DNA of 64,000 bases from Nannocystis sp. GTDB taxonomy: Bacteria > Myxococcota_A > Polyangia > Nannocystales > Nannocystaceae. The DNA lies in the NCBI RefSeq assembly GCF_016714285.1, contig NZ_JADJNN010000017.1, positions 28,076 through 92,075 on the forward strand, written 5' to 3'. A program made the position numbers and the translations under genes. The notes beneath the pieces are model-generated. The model had not been told where the DNA came from. It searched no databases and was given only the letters and a program-made list of their open reading frames with translations. Below, one piece after another: positions 9,052 to 18,400 of the stretch; position 1 is the stretch's first letter; each line of letters starts with the position of its first letter.

Positions 9052-9201
9052 CGATCGGCTGGCCGCGAACGACGGCGCCGCAGGCACGAGTCGGAGGGCG
9101 ACCAGTCCTGGACGACCCGGATGTCGCCAGCCCGCGAGGCCATGCTGGCCGGTGTGAGGCAGACGCGACGCGACGAGGGCAACCTCGCCGCGTCGCTTCG
9201 C

Positions 9202-9816
9202 TTATGGGAAGAGCGGGCACATCTGGGTGTTGGGGTCGGGCTTGATGCACTTGTTCATGCAGTCCGGGATCCCGCACGGATAGCAGCACAGCAGGCCAGG
9301 CGCGCAGCCGTCCGGGGCGTCCTGACAGACCTCGCCCTCGCCGAGCCCGCCGCCACCGGTTGTGCCGGTGCCGGTGGTGGTGTCGGTGTCGGTACCTGTG
9401 TCGGTCGCGGTGCCGGTGCCGGTTACGTCGGTGGTGCCGGTGCCGGTGCCGTTTGTGTCGGTGGCCGTCGCGCTGGGGTCCGTGGTCGTGACTTCGGTGG
9501 CGGTCGCGCTGGCGTCGGTGGTCGGGGTGTCGGTGGTCGGGGTGTCGGTGCCGCTTATGCTCTCGCTGCCGGTCGGGGTAGTCGCGCTGGGGTCGGTGGT
9601 GGTCGGGTTGTCGGTGGTCGCGTTGCCGGTGTCCGGACCATTACTATTGGTATTCTGCCCCGTATCGTTATCACTACCCAGCAGAATACAGCCGCTGCTC
9701 AACATAGCGCCGAGCGCGAGCCCCCAGGCTTTGCGAGCGAGGCGCGCGGGGATCCATGAGTGCGCGTGGGCGCAGGAATTGCCGATAGATATCTCGCTCG
9801 ATGAATTGTGCTTCAT
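9202..9816 (-). CDS. Thr/Gly-linker lipoprotein with C-terminal Cys-rich domain (copy 2)
   Basis: 204 residues. Same plan as the gene at 6468-7064: MKHN start, long N-region, lipobox MLSSGC, Thr-rich stalk, and the same ten-Cys C-terminal domain. The two copies differ mainly in the stalk, where TG(T) and TD repeats vary in number and order, as expected of slippage in low-complexity DNA. The two copies flank the vWA gene. The ATG at 9816 follows a GAAGGAG ribosome site. Confidence 0.75.
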   Translation of the reverse strand: MKHNSSSEISIGNSCAHAHSWIPARLARKAWGLALGAMLSSGCILLGSDNDTGQNTNSNGPDTGNATTDNPTTTDPSATTPTGSESISGTDTPTTDTPTTDASATATEVTTTDPSATATDTNGTGTGTTDVTGTGTATDTGTDTDTTTGTGTTGGGGLGEGEVCQDAPDGCAPGLLCCYPCGIPDCMNKCIKPDPNTQMCPLFP

Positions 9817-9975
9817 AACCGATACTCCTTCGCTACCGCCATGTTGTACGGCAATCGGGGCGATCTGAGAAGGCAATTGCTCGTGCCGCCCGTGACACTT
9901 CCACCTTCGCGGACCTGGGCCGCACAGAGCCCCTGGTGGCGGCGCGGCGCGGCCAGGGGGTGGGAGGCCACGGGC

Positions 9976-10020
9976 CTGTAAGGGCGCGTAATGATCATGG
10001 CGACGGCGCCCGACGCTACC
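9976..10020 (+). promoter_or_regulatory. TGTAAG/CGTAATG tandem box and CGCTACC element
   Basis: TGTAAGGGCGCGTAATG places two boxes 10 bp apart. CGCTACC at 10014-10020 follows 20 bases after the second box. An AAAAGGTAG leader stands at 10092-10100 before the ATG at 10108. The same arrangement precedes the genes at 3589, 11453 and 13581. The rest of 9817-10107 resembles the leader of copy 1 of the Thr-linker lipoprotein. Confidence 0.55.
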
Positions 10021-10107
10021 AGGACATCGAAGGTCGAGGCCGCCAGCGGCGGTCGCTCGAAACCTCCAACCAGTATTCACGCTCTCCGAGCAAAAGGTAG
10101 CAGTGTC

Positions 10108-11081
10108 ATGAATATCCGCACCCTCGTCATCTCCCTCCTTTGCCCCCTCTTTGCCGTCGCCTGCGATATCGATGACGGCACCATCTCCGAGCGCGAGCTC
10201 GACGCGGCCTTTGACGACGAGCTCGCCGAGGAGCTCGCCGACGACTGCGAGGGTCCCGCGTGCGAGTTCGCCGCGTTCACCTGCGGCGACGGGGAGCTGA
10301 ACGCCGGTGAGCAGTGCGACGACGGCAACGGCGAGGCGGGCGACGGCTGCGAGGCCTGCCGCATCCGCCCGGTCAACGATATCTTCACCAACGACGGCGC
10401 GCCCGCGGGCGACGATTGCGAGGCCCCGGGTGCGTGCTGGCGGCGTTCACGTGCGGCGACGGGGAGCTGAACGCCGGTGAGCAGTGCGACGACGGCAACG
10501 GCGAGGCGGGCGACGGCTGCGAGGCCTGCCGCGTCCGCCCGGTCAACGATATCCTCACCAACGACGGCGCGCCCGCGGGCGACGATTGCGAGGGCCCCGC
10601 GTGCGAGCTGGCGGCGTTCACCTGCGGCGACGGGGAGCTGAACGCCGGGGAGCAGTGCGACGACGGCAACGGCGAGGCGGGCGACGGCTGCGAGGCCTGC
10701 CGCATCCGCCCGGTCAACGATATCTTCACCAACGACGGCGCGCCCGCGGGCGACGATTGCGAGGGCCCCGCGTGCGAGCTGGCGGCGTTCACCTGCGGCG
10801 ACGGGGAGCTGAACGCCGGGGAGCAGTGCGACGACGGCAACGGCGAGGCGGGCGACGGCTGCGAGGCCTGCCGCATCCGCCCGGTCAACGATATCTTCGG
10901 TAGCAACGGCGCCCCCTCCGGCGACGACTGCGAGGGCCCCGCGTGCGAGCTTGCCGCGTTCACCTGCGGCGACGGGGAGCTGAACGCCGGGGAGCAGTGC
11001 GACGACGGCAACGGCGACGCCGGCGACGGCTGCGAGGCCTGCCGCATCCGCCCGGTCACCGATATCTTCGGCACGCCCTGA
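10108..11081 (+). CDS. tandem-repeat Cys-rich lipoprotein (frameshifted)
   Basis: If repaired, this is a protein of about 325 residues. The lipoprotein signal (SLLCPLFAVAC) and a short acidic stretch lead into five nearly identical 57-residue units. Each contains CGDGELNAGEQCDDGN, then GDGCEAC, RIRPVNDIF and GDDCEGPAC, which is the Myxococcus Cys-rich repeat. The first unit is one base short (170 instead of 171 bp). The change is near 10425-10440, where GAGGGCCCCGCG is replaced by a garbled version, so the signal peptide and units 2-5 are in different frames. The ATG at 10108 is preceded by the GGTAG leader. No enzyme domain; probably a structural surface protein. Confidence 0.7.
10276..11060 (+). 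repeat. five tandem 171-bp coding repeats
   Basis: Units begin at 10276, 10446, 10617, 10788 and 10959. Spacing is 170, 171, 171 and 171 bp. Units are almost identical at DNA level, which implies recent expansion or gene conversion. They encode the Cys-rich repeats of the lipoprotein at 10108. Confidence 0.85.
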
Positions 11082-11115
11082 ATCGCCGAGACCGCCAACC
11101 AACAGCGCACAACCG

Positions 11116-11161
11116 TCGGCCCCACGAGGTGCTTCTCCGGAAGCGACGCTCGTGGGGCCGA
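11116..11161 (+). terminator. hairpin terminator after the Cys-rich repeat gene
   Basis: TCGGCCCCACGAG (11116-11128) pairs perfectly with CTCGTGGGGCCGA (11149-11161). The loop has its own small stem, GCTTC/GAAGC. It lies 35 bp after the stop codon. Confidence 0.65.
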
Positions 11162-11191
11162 TGTCCGTGACAGGCCCGGCAGGTGGCACCA

Positions 11192-11350
11192 CACGCCGAG
11201 GGCCTCAAGGCCATCCAGGGCGGCGACCAGTCCGGCAAGACCCGCGCCCTCGAGGCTCTCAGGCGCGCCGACTCCGCCCTCCCCGGCGACCCGGACCTGG
11301 CGGAGCTCCGCGCCGCCCCCGAGGCGCTGCAAGGGCTCGTGGACCTGTAA
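11192..11350 (+). pseudogene. remnant of a vWA lipoprotein gene (3' end)
   Basis: An open stretch of 52 codons reading HAEGLKAIQGGDQSGKTRAL and on to a TAA stop at 11348-11350. It matches the last 40 or so residues of the vWA protein encoded at 7399-9051 (AEGLKAIQSGDPAGKTRAL), also at DNA level. No start or vWA domain precedes it. The stop codon overlaps the TGTAATC control box of the next gene. A deleted duplicate of the vWA gene is the simplest reading. Confidence 0.75.
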
Positions 11351-11390
11351 TCGCCTGTAATCGGCCGCCTCGTCGGCACTCGACGCTACC
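11346..11390 (+). promoter_or_regulatory. TGTAATC tandem box and CGCTACC element
   Basis: TGTAATCGCCTGTAATC gives two boxes 10 bp apart, and CGCTACC at 11384-11390 follows 21 bases after the second. An AACGGTAG leader stands before the ATG at 11453. This is the same block as at 3488, 9977 and 13465. Confidence 0.6.
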
Positions 11391-11452
11391 CGATCACGGA
11401 CCTCGACGACGGGGCCCGCACCACACACCACTCGCAAGAACGGTAGCATTCC

Positions 11453-13375
11453 ATGACCCGCACAATTATCAGCCCGCTCACCCTGTCCCTGCTTTGTCCG
11501 CTTCTGGCGTTCGCGTGCGATATCGAGGACATGGCCGACGCCGACCACCTCGACCACCTCGACGATCTCGACGAGGCCGTCAACGGGGCCGAAGCTGCCG
11601 CAGCCAGCCCCACACCCGGACCAAATCCAATGGCGCTCAGCGGCCAGTGCAATGGCATCAACTGCGCACAGACGTCCGTGGAGGAGTGGGTCAGCGAAGT
11701 GGAGGCAGATCAGCCCCGGAATTGGTGGCGCTTTGATAGTGAGATGGCCGATGACTTCGGCTACCATCCGTTTGACGGCGACCTCCTCAACGGCGCCGTC
11801 ATCGAGCTCGGTACGCCGTTCGGGAACGCGGTGAAACTCGGGACGACCCCGTGGTCGTGCGTCCATATCGGCGACATCGAGACACTTCAGAAGCCCTGGA
11901 CGGTCGAGGCCATCTTCGCGGCGGACGGCACCGGAGCCACCGGGAACCCCTCGACCTCGGTGCTCGTCGGTCCGGTCTCCGGCTCTGTGGCGCCCGGCAC
12001 GCTCAAGGCGGAGACCTGGGACAACTCGGGCAAGATGGGATATACGACCCCGTGGGACACCACCTTCACCTCCCCCGCCGCGGCCACTCCGACCACCTTC
12101 AAGCACGTGGTCTTTGTCGGCACTGTGGATGGCATGAAGCTCTATGTGAACGGAGCACTCGTCGGCCAGAACCCTGCGACCATGGACCTCGCCCTCGGCG
12201 GCATCGGCGGAGTCTCGTGCGAGGTCGGCTGGGCCCCGGGCGGCGTGTTCGGCGGCCTCATCGACGAGATGGTGGTCTACGAGGGCGAGCTCGGCGTGGA
12301 GCGGATCGCGGCCCATTTTGCCGCTGCCAAGAGCGTGCTCGAGTACGAGTATGACTGTGGTAATAGTGTTGTTGAGGGCGTGGAGGAGTGCGACGATGGT
12401 AACACCGATAACACCGACCGCTGCTCCAACACCTGCCAGGTCCAGGCCTGCCCTCAGGGTGCGCCGGTGCGGGCCATGTGGGTATGGAACGACTACACCA
12501 ACATCGCCAACGACCCCACCGAGATCAAGGATCTCCTCGACTTCTCCCGGTCGAAGGCGGTGAACCGGCTGTTCTTCGACGTCTACGACCTCGAGGCGGG
12601 CGGCTTCATGACTGCAACGCCCGCGGGCAAGGCGACGCTCGCCACGTTCATCGCCAGCGCCGACGCACGCTGCCTCGAAGTGGAACTCCTCATCGGCCCG
12701 AAGAAGGACGGCGATAAGTTCCCCGCGTCGATGACGGGGTGGATGGACAGCGGTGGCAATGTCAACGTGGCAGTCGCCGTCGTCGCGGAGGCAGTCACCT
12801 TTACCCAGAATCTCCAGGGCCGAAAGCCCGTCGGGATCCACCTGGACCTCGAGCCCAGTCACGCGTCCGACTGGGACAAGAATGCTACTGAGACAAAGAA
12901 GCAGGAAATCTACGGACGCCTCATCGATCGTCTCTACACGATCGCCGATGCCTTCGCCCCCAACGACCCGGAATTCCGGTTGAACGCCGACGCCCCAGTC
13001 TCGCTGAACGAATGGATCACGCACGGCAACGGCCCCAATCAGAACGCCTACATGTACCTCCTCGACCGCCTCGACGTCACGTTCATGGACTACATCGACT
13101 TTGCGGGGGTACCAGGCCCGGGGGACGGCCTCATCCCCTATGTGAGCGATGAGCTCGCATATGCACGTGACCACGTTCCAGGGCGCAAGATCATCGTCGG
13201 CGTGGAGACATTGCCGCCCATCGGGGATCTCGCCGATGAGAATACCTTCCACGAGGAGGGTGCGGATGCAATGAACTCGGCGCTGAATAGCGTGTCGAGC
13301 AGCTACGCCAACAATTCCGCGTTCAAGGGCGTCGCAATCCACTGCTACGAGACCTACCCCTCGCTCATGCAATGA
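11453..13375 (+). CDS. secreted lipoprotein: LamG-like domain + Cys-rich repeat + TIM-barrel-like domain
   Basis: 640 residues. The lipoprotein signal ends LLCPLLAFAC. An acidic stretch leads to a concanavalin/LamG-like domain (about 75-290; RNWWRFDSE, KHVVFVGTVDGMKLYVNG, IDEMVVYEGEL), probably for carbohydrate binding. A Cys-rich repeat follows (CDDGNTDNTDRCSNTC, about 305-330), then one TIM-barrel-like domain (about 340-640) homologous to both barrels of the gene at 3589. Conserved features are MWVWNDYTNI, HLDLEPSHA and VGVETLPP. Likely an extracellular polysaccharide-active enzyme (inference); the family was not identified. Confidence 0.75.
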   Translation: MTRTIISPLTLSLLCPLLAFACDIEDMADADHLDHLDDLDEAVNGAEAAAASPTPGPNPMALSGQCNGINCAQTSVEEWVSEVEADQPRNWWRFDSEMADDFGYHPFDGDLLNGAVIELGTPFGNAVKLGTTPWSCVHIGDIETLQKPWTVEAIFAADGTGATGNPSTSVLVGPVSGSVAPGTLKAETWDNSGKMGYTTPWDTTFTSPAAATPTTFKHVVFVGTVDGMKLYVNGALVGQNPATMDLALGGIGGVSCEVGWAPGGVFGGLIDEMVVYEGELGVERIAAHFAAAKSVLEYEYDCGNSVVEGVEECDDGNTDNTDRCSNTCQVQACPQGAPVRAMWVWNDYTNIANDPTEIKDLLDFSRSKAVNRLFFDVYDLEAGGFMTATPAGKATLATFIASADARCLEVELLIGPKKDGDKFPASMTGWMDSGGNVNVAVAVVAEAVTFTQNLQGRKPVGIHLDLEPSHASDWDKNATETKKQEIYGRLIDRLYTIADAFAPNDPEFRLNADAPVSLNEWITHGNGPNQNAYMYLLDRLDVTFMDYIDFAGVPGPGDGLIPYVSDELAYARDHVPGRKIIVGVETLPPIGDLADENTFHEEGADAMNSALNSVSSSYANNSAFKGVAIHCYETYPSLMQ

Positions 13376-13404
13376 CCGTAGGCTGACGCGCGGTCATTCG
13401 ACAA

Positions 13405-13438
13405 GGGCGGCGTCTCCGGGATCCCGGAGGCGCCGCCC
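13405..13438 (+). terminator. strong GC hairpin terminator
   Basis: GGGCGGCG-t-CTCCGGG (13405-13420) pairs with CCCGGAG-g-CGCCGCCC (13423-13438), with a 2-base apex and one mismatch. It starts 30 bp after the stop of the LamG/TIM-barrel gene. Confidence 0.65.
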
Positions 13439-13464
13439 TCTCGCGCGCGGGCCCGGGGCGCTCG

Positions 13465-13509
13465 TGTAATCCCGCGTAATGACCCGCTGCGCCGCTCCGC
13501 GGCGCTACC
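13465..13509 (+). promoter_or_regulatory. TGTAATC/CGTAATG tandem box and CGCTACC element
   Basis: TGTAATCCCGCGTAATG places the boxes 10 bp apart, and CGCTACC at 13503-13509 follows 21 bases after the second. A CAAAGGTAG leader at 13566-13574 precedes the ATG at 13581. Confidence 0.6.
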
Positions 13510-13580
13510 TAATCAACGAGGGCGCCACCCGCGAGCACGACGCTCCGGGGGCCCACCGCCCTCAGCAAAGGTAGTTTCTC

Positions 13581-15443
13581 ATGCTTCGCAACACCACGGC
13601 CCTCGCTCTCCTCTGCCCCCTCCTCGCGCTCGGTTGCGACGCCGACCCTGGACCCGACACGGCCTCGACCGACGGGCCCGAGTTGGCTCCGGCCGACGAG
13701 AGCTCCGGGGCGGACGAGGAGCCGTCCAGCTCGCTTGGCGGCGACGACTCGCTCGGGAGCGACGAATGTGTCGACGAATCGTGCGAGCAATACGCCTGCG
13801 GCGCCGTCTGCTCGAGCACCTCGGTCAGCTTCCTCGCGTGCTCAGCGGCCAACCAGTGGGCGCAGGACCAGGATGACCTCGCGCAGACATTCACCACCTG
13901 CGGCGCCTTCACGCTCACCGCAGTGAAGCTGCCGATGTTCCGCTGCTCGGCCAACGGTGACGTCCAGCTCAAGCTCTCGCTGCGCACGGTGACGAACAAC
14001 CAGCCGGGGGCCACGGTGCTCGCACAATCCGACGTGATCCCGCCGGGCGGCGTCCATGACGACTGTCAGGGCCCCACCTACGACTTCCAGGACGTGACCT
14101 TCTCCTTCGCCAGCAAGCCGCAGCTGGCCGCCGGGACCTACGCGCTCGTGCTCGAGACATCCCCGGTGCCGCCGGCGACCAGCTCGTATGGCTCGGTGTT
14201 TTGGCAGCGCAGCCACGACTTCGCCCCGAACCCCTACGCGGGCGGCACCTACTGGCATCGCTACCAGTGGGGCAACAACCCGCCGCAGGCGTGGACGGGC
14301 AACAACAACTACGACCTGAGCTTCTCGTTGCAGTCCCTGTGCGGCGATGACGTGCTCGATTCGGGCGAGCAGTGCGACAACGGCGGGAGCAACGGGAACA
14401 ACGCCGCCTGCAAGCTCAATTGCACGACCAACGTGTGCGGCGACGGCTTCAAGGGCCCGGGCGAGCAATGCGACCTCGGCGGGAGCAACGCGAACACCGC
14501 CGGCTGCAAGAGCGACTGCACAATGAACGTGTGCGGGGACGGCTTCAAGGGCCCGAATGAGGTGTGCGACGACGGCAACACCGTCGGGGGCGACCTATGC
14601 TCCAGCAGTTGCAGCGAGAAGATGCGGCTGGCGATCCCGTCGTACATCAATCCCGACCTCGACAGCGATCCATCACAATGGAGTACGCTGCTCGCCAACA
14701 CTGCCCCCGGCGACATCGTCATGATCAACCCGGCGGACGGTCAGGACGGCGAATTTGGTCAGGAGTGGCTTGATGCGACGGTCCAGGCCAGGGACCAGGG
14801 CAAGATTGTCCTCGCCTACGTCTCCACGCGCTGGGGCGCCCGTTACTTTGACCGGAACGACTGCTTGGCGAGGAACGAGGGGCCGAGTGAGAACTGCCAG
14901 ATGGACAGCGGGACGTACACCTTCCTCCTCGACGGCGAGGTCGAGACGGAGACGACGCAGTACATCCAGGCCGACATCGACAATTACTACAGCTGGTATT
15001 CGCCCTCCGGGATCTTCCTGGATGAGGGTCCGACCGTCTGGGAAGACACGATCGACGGGGTCACGCAAGCGAAGTGCCAGGATGTCGAGGCCCACTATGC
15101 ATGGCTCGCCAACTATGTGCGTGAGCACGACGGTGGCGCGACCGTGGCCATCAATCCGGGCACCAAGACCTGTGAGAGCTACCTCGATTACTTCGATATC
15201 ATCGCCAACTTCGAGGGCAGCGCCAGCACGTACCTGAACAGCTGGGCGGACTATACTCAGAGCTGGCCGGCGAACTACCCGGCGAGTCGCTTCTGGCACA
15301 TCGTTCACAGCGCTCCGGCGGCCCAGCTCGACAGCATCATCACCAAGGCGGGCCAGCGCAATGCGGGGTGGGTCGATGTCACGGACCACGACTATGGTGC
15401 TTTGCCCAGTTACCTCGCGGCCGAGGCCGCGAAGCTGCACTGA
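13581..15443 (+). CDS. secreted lipoprotein with Cys-rich repeats and spherulin-4-like domain
   Basis: 620 residues. The signal ends LLCPLLALGC. Residues about 70-255 form a beta-rich domain (TFTTCGAFTLTAVKLPMFRC, LAAGTYALVLETS) resembling choice-of-anchor domains. Three Cys-rich repeats follow (about 255-350, CGDGFKGPGEQCD and similar). The C-terminal domain (about 350-620) matches the spherulation-specific family 4 (PF12138) pattern: IPSYINP, DIVMINPADGQDGEF, IVLAYVSTRWGAR, YYSWYSPSGIFLDEG. That family is a TIM-barrel related to glycoside hydrolases; its activity in bacteria is not settled. The gene converges on the kinase-TPR gene with only 5 bp between the stop codons. Confidence 0.8.
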   Translation: MLRNTTALALLCPLLALGCDADPGPDTASTDGPELAPADESSGADEEPSSSLGGDDSLGSDECVDESCEQYACGAVCSSTSVSFLACSAANQWAQDQDDLAQTFTTCGAFTLTAVKLPMFRCSANGDVQLKLSLRTVTNNQPGATVLAQSDVIPPGGVHDDCQGPTYDFQDVTFSFASKPQLAAGTYALVLETSPVPPATSSYGSVFWQRSHDFAPNPYAGGTYWHRYQWGNNPPQAWTGNNNYDLSFSLQSLCGDDVLDSGEQCDNGGSNGNNAACKLNCTTNVCGDGFKGPGEQCDLGGSNANTAGCKSDCTMNVCGDGFKGPNEVCDDGNTVGGDLCSSSCSEKMRLAIPSYINPDLDSDPSQWSTLLANTAPGDIVMINPADGQDGEFGQEWLDATVQARDQGKIVLAYVSTRWGARYFDRNDCLARNEGPSENCQMDSGTYTFLLDGEVETETTQYIQADIDNYYSWYSPSGIFLDEGPTVWEDTIDGVTQAKCQDVEAHYAWLANYVREHDGGATVAINPGTKTCESYLDYFDIIANFEGSASTYLNSWADYTQSWPANYPASRFWHIVHSAPAAQLDSIITKAGQRNAGWVDVTDHDYGALPSYLAAEAAKLH

Positions 15444-15448
15444 GCCGA

Positions 15449-18400
15449 TTACCGCTGCAGCCACGCCTCCACGGCCGCCAGCTCGCTCTGGCGCGCCGGC
15501 CCCGCGGCGCGAAGCGCCTCGGCGGCTTGCATTGCCAGTTCGCGGGCGCGGTCCAGGTCGCGGCCGCGTCCGGCGGGGCTGTCATGGAGCGCCCGGGCCA
15601 GGTCGAACATTGCGGCGCCGAGCTTGTCGCCGCGGTGGCCTGGTCGCTGGCGGATCTGCAGCGCTCGCTCGAGCAGCGGGACGGCCTCCTCGGGGTTTCC
15701 GCGGCGGGTGGCGACGGCGGCCAGGCTGGTGAGGGCGTCGGCGACCTCGGGCACGTCGGGGCCGAGGTTGGTCTCCCATACGGTCAGGGCCTCGTTGAGG
15801 CGGGCAGTGGCCTCCGCGGGGGCGCCGGCTTCGAGCTGGGCCCGGCCGAGGATATACAGGGACAACGCCGTCACCGGGTGTTGCGCGCCCTTGGTCCGCA
15901 GCGAGATGGCCAGCGCGCGGTCGGCCAGCAGCTGCGCTGCCTCGGGGTCGTGGGGGAGCTGGATGAGGGCGAGGGCGTTGAGGAAGTTTGCGACCTCGGG
16001 GTGCTCCGCGCCGAGCACGCTCTCGGCGGTCGAGAGCGCCTCGCGGGCGAGGGTGATGGCCTCGTCGTTCGCGCCCAGGGCGTCGCGGACGGCTGCGAGG
16101 CTCTGGAGGGACAATGCGACGTCGAGGTGGTGCGCCCCGAATTTCCCGCGGCGGATCATGAGCCCCTTCTCGAGCAGCAATTGCGCCTCCTCGTGGTCGC
16201 CCAGCGCGTGGCTGAGCACGCCGAGGTTATTGTAGATACTCGCCATCCCCGGGTGTCCGGGGGTCAGGACGCGCTCGCGGATCGCGAACGCCCGCTTGAA
16301 CCGGGCCTTTGCGCCTTCGCTGTCGCCGCGGGTCAGGCGGACGAGGCCGAGGTTGGACAGCGTGGTGGCGACATCGCGGTGATCCGGGCCGAGGGCGGCC
16401 TCGCGGATCGCCAGGGCCTGCTCCAGCAGGTCCTGGGCCTCGCCGTAGGCGCCGCGGATGTATTGCAGGTAGCCGAGGTTATTGAGGGTAGTGGCGACCT
16501 CGATGTGCTGCGGGCCGAGGGCGGCGCGGCGGATCTTGAGCGCGCGTTCGAACGCAGATTGCGATTGTGGGTAGATGCCCTGCGTCAGGTACAGCAGGCC
16601 GAGGTTATTGAGGGTCGTGGCGACGCTCGGGTGATCGGGGCCGAGGGCGGCCTCACCGATCGCCAGGGCCCGCTCGTACGACGCCGACGCGGCGGCGTAC
16701 GAGCCCAGCGCGCGCTGGACGACGGCGAGGTTATTGAGGGTGGTGGCGACCTCGGGGTGATCGGGGCCGAGCACCTCCTCGCGGATCGCCAGCGCCTGCT
16801 GATTGAACTGCAGCGCGTCCTCGAAGCCGCTCTGGGCGCTGTGGACCATCGCCAGGTTATTGAAGAGGCTGGCGCCGAGCAGGCCGCGCTCCTGCCCGAG
16901 GCGGCGGATCTGCACCTCGGCGGGCAGCGACCACAGCAGGCCCTCGGCGGGTCGGGCCTGGCCGACGCCGACGGTGCTGACGAGCTGGACAGCGGCCCGG
17001 GCGGCGATCTCATCCGCGCCGACGCCACCGGCGTCGAGGTAGACGCGCTTCAGGGCCGCCTCGCCGTGGTCACGCAGCTCCGCGTGGGCGGCGAGGTTGC
17101 CGACCATCGCGCGGGCCTCGATAGCGAGGGGACGATAGGCGAGCGCCTCGGCCGAGGTGAGCAGGGCCTCGGCGCGCACGAGCCCCTCCTCATAGCGGCC
17201 GGCGGCCAGGAGTCCCTGGATGCGCATCATTTCGCGGCGGAGGGCCTCGACCTGCCGGCGTGCGCCGGGGCCGGACGGTGGTTCCGGGCGTCGCTCGAGG
17301 ATCGCTCGCTCCGCGCAGGGGGCGACCTGTTCGAGGCCAGCGATGGCCGGGAGGACCAGCTGCACGTCGGTCGCGGTGCTGTCGCCGAGGACCTCGAGCA
17401 GTCCGGCGAGGGCGTCGCGGCGCTCGTCGAGGCAAGCGGTCGAGAGTGCATACAATGCCGGCGAGCGGGTGTCGTCGACCTGCGCCTCGCGGCAGACCTG
17501 GGTCCGCATCTCCGACCAGGAAGCGGTCCAGCGGTCGATCTGCGGCCCGGCCTTTTCGTAGGTGCTGCCCGCATAGCTGACCTCGGTGGCGAGCAGCGTC
17601 GCCCGCAGGGCGGCCTTGGCCTCGTCGTTCCACACGGCCGCGATCTCGGCGCCATGCGATTCACACTCGGCGATACGCTGGGTGCGCAGGCCGAGGATGA
17701 CGGCGACGACGATGCCCACGGCGCCGACGCCGATCAGCACCCCTGCGGTCCGCTGGCGGGTCTGGCCGCGGGCGATCGCCGCGAGCAGGTCGTCCATCGT
17801 CGGGAAGCGGTGGGTCGGCGCGCGGGCGAGGCCGCGCTCGAGCACGCGGCGGAGGAATGCGGGCACCTTGCTGTTCCGGCGCGACAGCGCGTCGATCTCC
17901 CCGTTGGTGACCGAGTGCATGATCGCGTGCAGCGTCTTGCCCTTGAATGGTCGCTGGCCGTACAGCGCCTCCCACAGCGCGATGCAGAACGAGAACTGGT
18001 CGGTCCAGGCCTCGACCTGGGCGCCCTGCCACTGCTCGGGTGCCATGTATGCCGGGGTGCCGAGCAGCGTGCCCTCGCGGGTCAATCGTGGATCGGAGTG
18101 TACTTGCGAGTCGCTGGCCGGCGTATCGTCGGCCAGGACCGCGGTCGGCTCGACCGCGCGGGCGAGGCCGAAGTCCATGACGCGGACGCGCCCGTCGCTG
18201 CCCACCATCATATTGTCGGGCTTGAAATCGCGGTGGATAAGGCCGGCCTTGTGCGCCGCGGCGAGGCCGCGACCGGCGGCGAGGAAGAGGTCGAGGATCT
18301 CCCGGACCGATCTGTTACGCTGCTGCGTCCACCGGGTGACGGTCATCCCCTCGATGAACTCCATGGCGATAAACACCTCGGCGCCGACGGTCCCGACATC

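Noticed and set aside
10276..11060. Possible CRISPR-like array
   Set aside because: The 171-bp repeats have no spacers and encode the Cys-rich protein repeats.
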